This document shows, in pieces, positions 10,790-23,084 of a DNA stretch of 64,000 bases. The translations under genes and the position numbers were made by a program. Numbering within the stretch: position 1 is the first letter of the stretch; every line of letters starts with the position of its first letter. Where the stretch lies: the NCBI RefSeq assembly GCF_023898315.1, contig NC_064622.1:350033234-350097233 (forward strand), given 5' to 3'. The notes under the pieces were generated by a model. It did no database searches. It was not told where the DNA came from and worked only from the letters and a program-made list of their open reading frames with translations. Source of the DNA: Schistocerca nitens (lineage: Eukaryota > Arthropoda > Insecta > Orthoptera > Acrididae).

Positions 10790-13700
10790 GAGAGCACAGG
10801 GCCTGGACAGCTGAACTTCACAGCCTTAACAGTAAATGTCAGTTCATTACTGATGCCCATAATGACTCTTATGCAGACTGTGGTGCACAACGCAATTATC
10901 TGTTAGCTCTAGACAAGGAAATGCACCAGAAGGCTTTACTCCATGAAACCCTCCCTTTCGCAGAAGTTTTTCAAACAGTATAACATTTTGAAATTTCTTG
11001 GACAGCGTGTGACCAAATTGAAGCATGAGGTGATGTCACAGTAATGTCACAAGACATGCCCCCTAGGACGACAGATAGTTTGCATAAGGAAGTGGCAGTG
11101 GCAGTGGTAAACATGCGGGCCCAGTGCTGAACAGACCAAGGCCGGGCCAAACAGTTGTGACTGCCACAGTGCCAGTGTCAGCATTCTCTGTTTCCATCTT
11201 GCCCTTTCTGTTTTGTCCAGCACAGATATTTGGTGTGCTCTATGTGCTGAGCTACATGTAATGCATGCTAGAAGACAGGGTACATCACCTCCATGTGTAG
11301 TTTGCTGAAAGTTGTTCAGGTTATGGACTGGGATGTAAACTGTGTGACTCCAATGCTTGTGACTTCTCCCATGTTGTTTATCAATTTAAATGTTTTTCAC
11401 CAAGTGATCCAACTACAGGTCAACACAGGTGTCCAATGAATTAGTTGAATTTTCGAACCTGTGAGCATTTAGGCTGTTGACACCAGTCATGCAGAAGCTG
11501 GTTAGTTATAATAAGAAAAACATCGCACATTTGGGACAATTTATGGTATCCACCTCTTACAAGTCAGTGATTTGTTCCTTTACATTTTTTGTGGTTGCCT
11601 ATGTCGGTGTTAAGAACTTGTTTGGGATGGACACATCTCAGACCTTTGGATTTTCTGTCGGTGACACGGTCCACAGCTCGGCCTACTTTTCGACATGTGC
11701 AACCTATTTGTGTTACCCTAAAAGATCAATTGAAAGCCGTATTGGACAGATTTCAATCTCTAGCGGTGATGCAATCTGTTGGCTACTGAATGGTCATCTC
11801 CACTGGTTGTAGTTTGGAAACTGTCGGGGCCACTTCACGTGTGCTGACTTCAGTACTACTGTCAGCACACAGTTGATCGTAGATACATATTCTTTCCCAT
11901 GCCAGGAGAAACTGTTGGTGAAAATATCAGATGGGCAGTGCTTTTCTAAAATTGGTTTGTCTGAAGCGTATCTGCATGTTCCTGTGGTGAAGAGTTTCTG
12001 CTAATTCTGGTTTTGAATACTCCCTTTGGTCTCTATCAATATTTGCACCTTCTAATAGGTCTGGCTAGTGTCTGCTATTTTCCAATGAGTTTTAGAGCAA
12101 TATATTATGCCTGTCTTGTGTTGCAGTAATTATCTGGATGATCATGTTTCCATGGACTCCTCCGCAACCAATTTCCCAAAAAATTAGCACACTTTGTTTT
12201 CTGTTTTACAGTCTGTAGGCTTACAGTGTGGCCTCATGAACCCTCACTTTCTCAACCTTCTATTGTTTATTTGGGGCTCAAGGTCTTGTGTGATAGTGTT
12301 CACTCTCTGCTAGACGACATCTCCGCTGTCTATGTCTCGCCCCTCATCCATGAAGGAGCTTCGGGCCTTCCTAGGGAAGACAGCTGACTACCATAAATTC
12401 CTGCTGGGGGCAGCCACATTGGCTCACCTATTCCATGCTTTGTTATGCAAGAATGTACCTTTTGCTGGAGCCTGTATTACGAACATTCTTCCTCTGGACC
12501 AGCAAACAGTTTTGGCAGCAGATGCCTCACAGTATGGCCTTGGCATGGTCCTAGCGCACCAATATGCCAGCGGCTCTGAATGACCTGTTGCTTTCACCTC
12601 TAAATCCCTCGCTCTGGTCCAGCAGCATTACTCTCAGGTGGAAAAAGAGGCTCTTGCCGTAGTCTACGCTCTCAAGAAATTTCATGCTTTTTGTATGGTT
12701 CCAAGTTTCACCTTATCACTTACCATAAATGCTGGGTTTCCTTGTTTAACCCTCACACTGCCTTGCCTGACAAGGCAGCACACCATCTACAACACTGTGT
12801 GCTGTTCTTGTTTCGCTACAATTACGAAATCCATTTTTGACCTATATACAAACATGCCAAGGCAGATGCCTTGTCCCAGCTTCCTTGGGATCCTGTTCCT
12901 GACTTTGACTGTAAAGAATTGCTTTGCTTCCATCTTGATACTGAAACACAGGCCATGGTTGAGGGTTTCCCAATTACGAACTCACGCATAGCAGCTGCCG
13001 TTGCTGCTGACCCGTTTTTCCGCCAGGTGGTTCTGTTTTTTCAACAGGGCTTGCCATATAAACTGCCAGGTCAGTCTTTAGAAGCCCCTCCACAACTATT
13101 TTTTTGCATTACAGCACAAGCTTCTCAACAAGGGCCATTTTGGAGTTTTGTGCACTAAACTGTTAGCTAGGAGACCCATTTTTTGGCCAGGAATTGATGG
13201 CAAAATTGTCCGTTTTGTTGCGGCTTGTGAGCAGTTTGCTCAACAATGGACACCTCCCAGGACATCTCTGTCCCCCTGGGCCGCTCCCAGCCAGCCGAGG
13301 GCACACATTCATGTAGACTTTGTGGGTCCCTTCTTGAATTCCTATTGGCTCTTGGTTGTGGGTGCCTTTTTCTGGTTTCCTTACATTCTTTGGTGTGTAT
13401 TGACTTTCGTACACTTTTGAAGAGATTTTCTATTGTGGGCTTGCGTTGTGCCTTAGTTTCTTATAATGAGCCCCAGTTTGTTTCTCACACCTTTCAGTTT
13501 TTTTGTTGCCGTCATGACATTCGTCTTGTTACGGCTCTGCCATTCCGCCCTCAATCAGATGGCAAGATGCAATGACTAGTGCATACGTTCAAGTCCCAAA
13601 TGAAAAATTTTGTTGTGGATTCTTTGCCGGACGATGCCCTTGTCTATTTTCTGAGCACCAACTGATTCACACCTATGGGGAAGCAGAGCCCAGCTGAGAT

Positions 13701-14520
13701 ACTTCACTGCCAACAGCCACACTTGCTACTCCACCTTCTGTGGCCTGCTCTTCACCTGCCACAGTCGGGTTCATCCGGCCGCTTCGTGCTGGGATTGCCA
13801 GTATGGACATGAGGGTTTTTCTCCAGCCCAAGTTGATACCAGCCAGTGTTGTCCACCACTAGGGTTTCGTCTTTGTGATGACCATACAGCTGACAGCTTG
13901 ATGGCATGTCATTTTGGCTGAAGGCTGGTGGCGTGTCATTTTGATCATTTGCACCTCAGCTCGCTGTAGCAAGCTTCCAGTTCACGAGTGTAGCTCCCGT
14001 CGTCGTAGCCTGCTCCGTCGCCAACTGCCTTGCGCCTGCCATCAAGATTCTTCCATCCTATTGGTTGCCTCCATCACGTGCGGCGCCCTGGTGTTCCAGC
14101 TTCCAAGTGTCGGGTGCTGCTCCATCTTTGGCATTGAGTCCATTGCCGCAGCCTGCTGTTCCATCTGGACTGCCTCCAATGGTCCCCTCGTCATCATCGC
14201 CTTGGCCCTCGTTGCCGGTGGGTCCAGCCCTGTCTTTTCTGCACTGGGGCCTGCTTGCTGATGACAACACAAAGATGATGTTGGCACCCTCCTCTCTGGT
14301 GCTGTCACCGGCCACCGTGCAGGCCCATCGCCCTCGGATGTGCCAGTATCCCTGCACGGTGCAGCCCTATACTTCGGTGCCCGCCTGGCACATTGTCCTA
14401 TTCCCTTCATTGGCATCAGCTCCGATGGGTGTGCATCTAGTCAAGCCACTAGTGTCTCCTCCATCAACTGGGCACCCACATTGCATGAGGAAGAGTTGTG
14501 CTGTATCATGCTACTAGTAT
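10790..14520 (+). mobile_element. Gypsy-type LTR retrotransposon internal region, degenerate
   Basis: Plus-strand fragments occur in the order expected of Ty3/Gypsy: a possible gag end (about 10800..11200), protease (about 11420..11480), reverse transcriptase, RNase H, integrase, and a proline/serine-rich tail (14065..14517). I could not identify a 5' LTR. A purine tract (aaagggggagg) at about 15143 could mark the border of a 3' LTR, but no second LTR copy is in view to confirm it. Multiple stops and frameshifts show an old, non-functional insertion. It lies in the intergenic region between the Sxl-like gene and the septin. Confidence 0.75.
11880..13660 (+). pseudogene. Gypsy pol remnant: RT, RNase H, integrase
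   Basis: RT: CQEKLLVKISDGQCFSKIGL followed by SEAYLHVP near 11900..11985, then NTPFGLYQYL at about 12015. The catalytic YxDD region (about 12130) reads only as a broken YLDD-like 'NYLDDH'. RNase H: LAADASQYGLGMVLAH at about 12511..12558, then after a stop VEKEALAVVYALKKFHAF at 12638. Integrase: KLLARRPIFWPGIDG at 13152 (zinc-finger side), HVDFVGPFLNSYW at about 13311 with the first catalytic Asp. The second catalytic Asp is lost (SYNEPQF at about 13465 where SDNGPQF is typical). The catalytic Glu region at about 13555 is broken by a stop. This is a dead copy; it is only described, not reconstructed. Confidence 0.75.
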
Positions 14521-15635
14521 GTGTCAGTGCGAGTGTGCTGAGTGTGGGTCGCCTGCCAATGTATTAGCATGGGCTGGGCATTAGAGACCGCCGGTAGGAA
14601 GCTCACACATAGGCCTATCTTCACTGCACCATCTACTGGCAGCCTGCACCAATATATCAGTGGAGCAGCGCTGCCTGAATCTCTTGTTGTATTTCTAGGT
14701 TTCTTCATGCACACCACTGTTCAGTGTCCTTTGGAGTTCTGAGACTTGGTTCCTACAATAATAAATGTGGGGATACACACATCTGTTTCTTAATTAATAT
14801 TTTTAATGAAGTAAGTTTTGCACGCTTTCCCTTTGTATTCAGCATTTTTACGTCTGTTATGTATTTGTGGTGTTTGTTTAAGCCTTGTGTGTCAAAGATT
14901 GAATCTGGCTTTTTAAATCTCCAGCTTCTATAGTGCTTTTTGGGCATAATAGAGATTGCCTCTTCATCTGTCCAGTATTGCATGACTGACACTCTTAGCA
15001 TATGATCTCATACACCCCACTTTTTATGATGGCTGCTTGTCTACCAGTATTTTTTGGACTGAAGAAGCATCTACCTAATGTCTGTGGGACGTAGAAAACA
15101 AATAGGATCACCTATATCAGGTTGTCACTATCGATGTAATCGAAAGGGGGAGGTAATGGTGGTCTTTTGTGTGGGTACATTATGTTTTTTTAAAAAAAAA
15201 CTGGAGCGTGGACTGTGAAAATCTGTTTTATGTGTCACAATGCCCTGGAAGTGCAGAGTGTTGTATGATCAGGGCTTTTATCATATTGTTCCTTTGAATT
15301 GGTCTAAAGTTTTTGTTATAAAGCTTTTATGTTGCCCTATGGAGCGGTTGTATTGCAGAGTGTGTTCTTGAAGTAACATGCTTTGCTTCTGTAGAATAAT
15401 AAAGTGGTGCACCACCGCAGTTAGTAAGTTTTAAGTAAGGGTGTTTGGCTGCAACTGATGAGCTGAGTACAGTTGCACTGGTTATTTAACATTGTTTTTC
15501 ACAGCATCTTAGTGTCTGCAAAGCGTGGCCAGTGGTCAACCTGGCTTGCATGGCTATACCCTGTTAAGGTTAAACTATTGCACTGCGGTTGTGGCTCCAT
15601 GAGCATGTAGTGCATCTGGGTGACAGTAGCTTATT
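14521..15635. other. Region downstream of the Gypsy remnant, possible LTR
   Basis: No coding signal. A purine-rich tract sits at 15142..15152 and a run of A at 15193..15201. In Gypsy elements a purine tract primes plus-strand DNA and abuts the 3' LTR, so the LTR could lie after 15152. Without a second copy this remains a guess. Confidence 0.3.
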
Positions 15636-15868
15636 GTTTGAATGTAGTGGTCATTGAGCTTGGCCAGAATTAAGTTTAGTGTAATAAGTTTTAAAAGACA
15701 TGTTGCTAAGCTCTGTTAGTGTATTCTATTTGAATGTGGTAATCATATGTTTGACCAGTACAAAGCTTTTTTTAGCATAGTAAGTTCTAAAAGCTTGTTA
15801 GCTTAATTATACATTTGGCCATTATTAAGTTTAAGTTGTAAGAACCTTGTTGCTAAAGTTTGACTCTG
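15636..15868 (+). repeat. Degenerate tandem repeats of about 85-90 bp
   Basis: Three diverged units share the order tttgaatgt.gt..tcat / ttggcca..a.taagttt / agtaagtt.taaaag / ttgttagct. The starts are near 15636, 15727 and about 15808 (the third is shortened). They may be part of an LTR or of unrelated decayed sequence. Confidence 0.5.
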
Positions 15869-16186
15869 TTTTGCGTGCCATTTACGTGTTTGATGGTTAA
15901 AGCTGTACCGTAGTATTGAACCTGCCTACTGCCCTTTCTTGTTGTGTGTTATTTATACTCATTCTGGGACTAATTAGTTGAGCTTCGGGCTCGGGCCACA
16001 CCCATTGGAGCTGAAAAGGGCTGATAAAAGAAATTTAACTGTTCATTGGAAGCTTACGCTGTTAAGCCTACTGCTATGTTTGTGCTTAGTTACTTCCAGG
16101 GTGAAGCTAGTGTGTAGCATGTTCGGCATGGATTCAAGTATCATCATCCAATCTTGCAGGGGTCTTCCTGTGGGAAGGGAAGGGAA

Positions 16187-16212
16187 GCGAGGGGGGGGGG
16201 GGGGGGGGGGAG
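16187..16212 (+). repeat. Poly-G run
   Basis: About 25 consecutive G, flanked by 'aagcga' and 'agcgaag'. The open frames here encode only poly-Gly or poly-Pro and are artefacts. Confidence 0.9.
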
Positions 16213-16302
16213 CGAAGATCCCAGAGCTCAATCAGGACCGAGACAGTGTTTGCTTCCTGCCATCATGCAATGGGCGACAGGTGCTGATCATCCAGGAGAG
16301 CC

Positions 16303-16326
16303 TGTTTTTTTTTTTTTTTTTTTTTT
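16303..16326 (+). repeat. Poly-T run
   Basis: About 23 consecutive T. If read on the minus strand this would be a poly-A tail, so a minus-strand retroposon could end here, but nothing upstream of it on that strand is recognisable. Confidence 0.85.
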
Positions 16327-16658
16327 AATTGTTGAAGCCCATTTAAAGATTGATTCCATTTCAGGCTCAAACACCTAATAATCCAGCCTTCCAGTCCTAT
16401 GATAAATTTTTTGCCAATGTTACACTCTTAAGAAAATCATTCTTCCATGTGACATGAGCATTTTTGCTAGCAAGGAGGGTGAAGGTGAGCCCACTGCGAT
16501 ACCATCTGCTTGCTTATAATATTGAAAGCAGATAAAATTTTTGTTTAAGCAACACCCATTGTACTAATTATGCTCAGCTGTTCTTCTCAATTACTTTTGT
16601 GTAAATACAATGATTGTGACACAATTTTATATTCTGGGCAACCTCAGCTGTTGCAAGG

Positions 16659-16844
16659 CATGATGTAAGGAAGAATTTTGCTCATGATGGGTTTCACGGC
16701 TTTAAGTCACATCATCAGGTGAACAATGTTAAAAGATCATAGGCATACCCACACCTGATGATGTGGCTTAAAGCCACAAAACTGACAGTCTTTTAATAAA
16801 CAACAATTTTACCAGCTGTGAGCGGAATTTCTTCCTGACGTCAT
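16659..16844. mobile_element. Palindromic fold-back element (MITE-like)
   Basis: Two nested inverted repeats. The outer arms are 16659..16684 (catgatgtaaggaagaattt and onward) and 16819..16844. The inner arms are 16698..16721 (ggctttaagtcacatcatca and onward) and 16752..16775, with one mismatch in 24. The whole could fold into a long hairpin. There is no coding capacity. The element may extend further out ('acacaatttt' at 16619 and 'aaattgtgtcc' at 16886 are also inverted). Confidence 0.65.
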
Positions 16845-16859
16845 ATACTCTATACAATA

Positions 16860-17699
16860 TTTCATAGGAACTCAGGGTATCAAATTGTGTCCATAAAAGA
16901 GGCTGATTTTGCAGTTGTTGGAATCTTAACATCTTGTAACTTATTTACTGAATCTAAACTGTTCTTTATGCTGTATTTTTTTATGAAGTTCATTTATTAT
17001 TGAATGAGGAAACTCATTTCAGTTTTGCACCACTTCTAGACAATATTACAAATTTCATGTAGGAGAAGAACCTTGGTGCCTCCATTCAGTAGTAAATAAT
17101 GACAAAGGTTCCATTTCCTGTGTGTAGTTCTCCTCTAATCTATGTTTAGACATAGTTATTGTAAATGCTGCTATAATGAATTTTGTATATCCATATGTAA
17201 CTGTGTTAAAATTGTCAACAGCGATAACTTTTATACTTTAAGCCAAGAATTGATAAATTAAAAATTTCACCTGTTTATCTTTGCTCGGTTCTCATCTTTG
17301 GGACCAGTTGTGTACTATAAAACAGGTTTATAATGTGAAATGTAGGTCTTGTTGTAATAATAAAGTTTGTGGAACAAGGTTAAAAAATGTGTTTCCCTTC
17401 ATTAGTACAACGTATAATATTCCATGAAAACCCTGCAGTTATATCAGTTAAAATGAAGAGTAATTATTTGATTATTTAAGGAGTAGCGCCAGGCCAGTTC
17501 CAGAGGCAGTTTATCTATGATGTTTCTGACACACACTTGCTATACAAAATACATCATAATGTGGCACAGAAGTTAGTTTCATTCCAAAATTTGTGTAAGT
17601 CCCACACCAATCAGTGAAGACTGTATTAAGACTGGTCATCCCATTCATTTTTTCTAAAATGGATGAGAAAATGAAGACTTGCAGGGAGTAGAGGTTATT
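16860..17699. other. Intergenic sequence, nothing recognised
   Basis: AT-rich sequence without recognisable coding or repeat structure. Confidence 0.4.
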
Positions 17700-20600
17700 G
17701 GCTTAAACAATTTTTAGAATTTGTATGTTTGTAGTGTATGACAATGTGGGGGCTCAATGCAGCCAAAGACTGTTAAGGTGCTCCTTCCACACCCACCCTG
17801 GGAACTGGCACAAAACTGTTAGGTGCATTAAATTTTGTTACAATATTCACTTTTTCTCATGAAACATGTTGAGCAGCTATCCCACTGTCAAATATCAACA
17901 GTAAGAAAAGCACTGTCTCAGATTACGGTAGCCAGAGGGGCACACTTGGTGAAAATGTCGACTACCACAACTGCACAAGGGTGGATCCTCTTGCCGTAAG
18001 AGAAATTTAGAGGACAGTCTGACTGCTTATTGTGAGAGGCTTGAAGAGAGGTATGCCATGCCTAAGTGGACCCATTGATCACCCTCAAATTTGGTGCATC
18101 AGTTGCAGTTATAAGTTCATTCCTGATCCTGCAAACTAAATTTTTTTGTCTTTTCATTGCTTCTTTCGCTAATTTGGTAGCACATTCATTTCCTAGTACT
18201 AAAATGTGGCATGGTGTTCAGATGAATGTTATAGTGGTTCCAGTAGTGTGTAGGACCGATAAGAGGTCTCATATCGGAAACCAGGATGTTTTGGGGTACA
18301 CTGATGTATTCCTTGTAGACAGCTCATGAAGTCACTAAAAACCAGGATGTTCTTCATTGTGAAAGTTTTTATGTATTCCAAGTCGTGAGCTGTGGCCACT
18401 AACTATCAACTCTGTGGTGAACATGTTGCATGAACTCAGTAGAGAATGCCATTCATGCACTGCTCATGCTGTAGCTTGTATCTATGGTAGAGTAAGATTT
18501 GTGTGCTGTATTACAGTGTGTTGGATCTCTCATGTCAAGTAGGGAGGGCTCCAGCTCAAAAATTAATTGCTCTGTTACTTTGTCCCTACTAGATATGTTT
18601 TTGCTGCCCCACAGGTGATTGTGGGCAATTTAGGTCCCCCATTAGAAGGAATGATAGGGCTTGTGATATGGCGTGTTTCAGTCAGGGAGAAGGCAAATTT
18701 TATAGTATTGTTACCACAATGGACAAGTGCACATCAGCTGCCGAAGCCTCCAATACGCTGTTCAGTCGTAAATGTTCTTTAAAGGCAACCAAGCATATGA
18801 GCATGGCAGCATTCTTAGACACCCTCTAGATATGAGTATAATTTATGTAGGTGTTATAGGGAGAATTGTTTCAAAAATAATGTAGAGCCACACAGAGTAG
18901 TTATTAGCTGACTGAGCTTGGACAGTGGGATGGTAGCTGTTACAATCCCATTGAAGGAATGCCAGAGTTTGGTCTGGAAGAGCTGTGAAGTGTATAGTGA
19001 GTACAAGTTATTTTATTAGAAGTCAGATTACACATAAGACCATGGTTCCACATCAGTTTTCATAGATTCAGTCTCAGGAAGGGTGAAGGCAGAACAGCAA
19101 AATTAAGTTTCACTTTTGATGTTTTCTTTTTGTCCCTGTGAGGTTTCAATTTCTGTGAGGATTTTCCTGTTTTAAATCTGGGACAGAAGATGACAGTTCT
19201 TTTCTACAACCTGCAGCCTATGGCTCTGTCAGCCACTGGTTGATGTTAAGTTCCTTAACTATTTTATTCTGAGAGGTGTCCTGCTCTTTGCCGGTGCCAG
19301 AGGAAAGTGAGATACCTTCAGCTGTACTTGGGTTGGGGGGGGGGGGGGGTGCTTACCACTAGTGCTGTGGGTCTGGAGGCTGATGTAACCCGAGCCTCTC
19401 CCGCAGCTAGACAACTGGATTTGAGATGTTGCTAGTGTCGGCAATTTGTGTTTGAGAGCTTGGCATTGCTGTCAGGTGCAGACTTTGTCACTATGTTTAC
19501 AAAGTTTGATGCCACGTGTATAGCATGGAGTTGTCCACACTTTTTCAAGCATCTTCATATGATAGGCAGGGTAGTGTTTTGAATTCTTTAATCTTCTTCT
19601 CCACCTTGAACACTGATCATGTGGTGTTGTGCACAGTTTTATGAATGAAGGCAGTTGTTTGCAAGGTCAGTCGTCTGTTGCAATGCCCTACCACACACCC
19701 CACAGATAGAGTCGTTAATACAGCAGAAGGACCTATGTCCAAACCTCAGGCACCTAAATTATCTCATACACAGGGGAAAATAATAATTGACATCACACAT
19801 GTAAGCCACAACCTTCATCTTATCAGGTAAAAGATTTCCATTGAAGGCTAGGATAAGTGTACCAGTGTCCAGCTCTTTGCTGAATGTGGCAAACAAAATG
19901 TACTCTGCTTTGCTCCATGTTAGGGTATAGTTCCTTGTGTGTTTGTAATGTTAGGGCCTGATGAAAGATAAGATTTTTTTTTTTTTTTTGCAGCTGCTTC
20001 TCCAAATTTATCTGAATATTTTTAATGAAAAACAATGACTTAAATGTTGCGAAAGATTCTTCATTGTTTCTGGAGCATACCAAGACCCCCATTTCTTCTT
20101 CCATTGTTGTCATCCCAATGTGTGACCAAAGAGGTGAATGCTGTGGGTTGTAACTTCGGAGTTGTGTCTTTGCTGATGAGATGGCTGTGTTGGCATGGCC
20201 ACCAGTTTTATCTGTTTCATTGCAGCTTGTTCACCCTGAATGCCACTCACTGTAGGTGCACCTCTCCCCATGTGTGCCATTCCATGACTCCACCACGGGA
20301 AAGGGTACCTGGCACAGTAACTGTTGCATGGAGTCCTGGATTGAGCAGGCACCTATTCCTTGGCATACCTGGGGAGTTTGCAGCTCAACTATCAGCAATT
20401 TGATCCCTGCATTGTCAAAGGGATATAACTATGATGGTACATAATGACCCAATGAATGACAGAGTGGCAGCTGCACTGGATTATGGGTGTGAAAGTAAAT
20501 CCATTTGAACAAGAGTTGCATCTGATCTTCATGCTCAGTGCATGGATTATGCACTACATACAGTGTCCTCCTCCAAATGACCGGCACTTCTGTTTAGAAA

Positions 20601-20880
20601 ATGAGTCAGTCCCTAAAAGGGGATCATACGTAGTTAAGCCAAAAAAGTATGGAGGTTTTATGAGAGGAACTAATATGAAGGTTGTCCTGGTATCAGCTTA
20701 GTCATCAACCTGGAAGTTTACCTAGGTACAGGACTTCATTTATCGCGTCTTGCAGCAGGCATGAGTTATCGTGGGTCTGTTCTAGTTTCAAACCCCTCAG
20801 GGAGTGAGTTGCATAAATACGACAGTCTTTCAAACTTTTAAGGTCGGGTTTCATTGTGTTAAGGGGAAGGTGAAAAATAT
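17700..20880 (-). mobile_element. I-type LINE, internally deleted and degenerate
   Basis: Minus-strand fragments are in LINE order from right to left. ORF1 has a zinc-knuckle-like block (RCLRFGHRSFC, then ICGVCG) at about 19760..19660. A proline-rich stretch follows near 19350. The endonuclease block (GDLN, then after a frameshift AHNHLWGS) lies near 18640..18600. The RNase H block FI*TPCHILVLGNECATKLAKE (star = stop) lies at about 18220..18145. RNase H placed after RT is typical of the I group. Only about 400 bases separate endonuclease and RNase H, so the reverse transcriptase is missing. Element borders are approximate. A poly-G run interrupts it at 19334..19350. Confidence 0.65.
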
Positions 20881-22149
20881 AAATGAAAATAAGGCATATA
20901 CATGTTTTAAATACTTAAATGGGAGTAATATGAAAGGCAGCGAGTCCAGGAGTACCAGTATATAAAAAATAGAAAAAGTAAATACTGCAGTGGAAAAAAA
21001 TTATTGAAAATTATTGTCAAACTCTGTGTATGTGTGTGTGTGTGTGTGGGGAGGGGGGGGGGGGTATTCCACAGAAACAAGCAATAAGAATATTATGCAA
21101 AGCTGATAAGTAAACATGAGAAGATTGGCTTGGGAAGTTACCCTTACTTATAAATGTCCCACATACGGCAACATTTTTTGATGACGGGGGAGGAGGGGGG
21201 GGGTTTGGTAACATCATCTCAGATGCCTGAAGATAAGTAATGTTTCAGTGTAACCTATGAACTAGTGTGCAATGAGGATGCTAACTAATTCAAGTTAGTT
21301 ATTTCACAACAAGGATCAGAAACAAAAATTAGTTGCAAACAAGAAGTAAACTACGAACAAGAAGAAAGGAAACAATCACATACGTAGTATGCAGTTTTTT
21401 GAGTAGCTGAGTAGAATTGAGCATTCGGGTACTTGGCAATCTGTGCATCTGTGAATAACAAGGTGGGCAGAGCCATTTGTTGCAGGTTTCACAGAATGTG
21501 ATTACCTTTTTCACTCATTGCAAAGCTTCAGACCCTCCATGAGTTTCAGAGTTCTTCTAGTAACTCTTGTGGCATCTCTTTCACACTTTTCTATTTCTGT
21601 TATCTTTTTTCTTGTGAAACTGCTAGGCAGTGACCTTGTTACCGATATTGGACCATGAGATTGTAGTAATTTTTGTGGTGCCTAGAGAATGTTGAGCAAG
21701 ATGTATCTGATTTTTTTGTACACTGGTGCAATCAATAAATACAAGTTAATACATCATACTGCAAGGAATCTACAGCAAGTACAACTTTAAGAAGCTACAA
21801 GTGTGACCAAGACTAAACTGATAATACATCACCAACCTAAGAACACATTTCCAGGCCACATTCATCTACAGCATGTTTTTCATCAACAAGCTGCATGTGA
21901 CTGATTGTATTACCAACATGCCATCCGAAGATGGAGCTTGTGGCCTTTGGTGGGCAAATGGCATCATGGGTCAGGCTCTGCTGTGGCCTCATGGCAGTTA
22001 ACATGTTGAACATTTTAATACTTTGGCACCCCTAAAGCCCAAGACTCCTACTCTTCACTACCATGAGTGATATGTACTGTTTCCAATAATTAATAATCCA
22101 GTACTCAGGATATGAGCTAAAGAGAACAGATGCAGGAATCCTGCATTAC
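20881..22149. other. Intergenic sequence with G-rich microsatellites
   Basis: No genes recognised. It contains the (TG)n-G run at 21027..21064 and a short G-rich run at 21186..21205. Open frames across these runs are artefacts. Confidence 0.4.
21027..21064 (+). repeat. Compound microsatellite (TG)n followed by G run
   Basis: About nine TG units, then 'gggagggggggggggg'. It has the same layout as the repeats at 33929 and (inverted) 54113. Confidence 0.85.
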
Positions 22150-23084
22150 CGCCCATGGCCAGGTCCTAGTGGATGTGGCTTGCCATTGCTTTCCGCCAAC
22201 CCGTTATGAAATGTTAAGTGTGTATCTGTGCCTCGTGGATGACTGATGAATGTTTGCACAGTGTAGTGTTGTGTTAGTGTTGTTATGGATGAAAGGAAGG
22301 GAGAGGGTGAAATCCGACGCCAACACACAGCCTAGTCCTCATGAATAGCACTGAGGTGCTGCTGAGCTTAACATCCCCATCCGGGTGAACAGATCACCAT
22401 CAGCAGTGTCACATGCCTTCACTTCATCAGACACTGCAGAGAGTTTTAGTATCTAAACCAGGACATAGGCACAAAGACTGGTGATAAGGAGCTTTACACC
22501 ACTCTCTCTCCTCACCTCGCCAACCAAATACTGGCAGTTAAAATTTCATCCACCAACTGGATTTCAACCAGCTTACCTCATGAGTCAAGTGCAACTGCAC
22601 AAATATGCATTAACGACCCGAGCTTCAAAATTGTTTAATAAGTGGAGTACAACAAGCAAGTGAATAAACTCTTCATGTTTTTGTAAACGTTAACCAAAGA
22701 ATGAACAAAGCGTGTTTTCGTAGTTCTACTGTGGTATTACCTATCTTGCCTGTGAACAGGTTCGTGTCATACCTGTTTCAATTGTGTTTATTATAAAAAT
22801 GCACAGTTCCTCCCATAAGTATATATTAATGAAAATAAAGGACGGTTTCAGGATCAAAATATTGATGTATGAGTGTGTGTGTTCATTTTTTGAAATTACT
22901 TCCCTGTAAAGTTCATTGACATGGACTTACCCCCTTCTTCCTCCACAGTCTTCCATTATTGAAGTTAAAATATGCTATTTATTGCTGCAAAAGAAAAAAA
23001 AACACTAAGCAACTGGCAGTTAAAAATCATTCTGACAGTGGAACAGAAATATTATCTTATGACAGAGGCAATGAATTTTGGTTG
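22150..23084. other. Intergenic; possible unclassified interspersed repeat at its start
   Basis: The block from about 22150 to 22490 (ggccaggtcctagtgg..., cttgccattgctttcc...) reads like a moderately old interspersed repeat that I think I have met in orthopteran sequence, but I cannot name it. From 22500 to 23084 nothing is recognisable. Confidence 0.3.

Noticed and set aside
14042-14517. Long GC-rich open frames on both strands (99 to 150 codons)
   Set aside because: The plus frame is the proline-rich tail of the Gypsy pol remnant; the minus frames are its shadows.
16043-16378. Frames with poly-Gly and poly-Pro stretches
   Set aside because: They are produced by the poly-G and poly-T runs.
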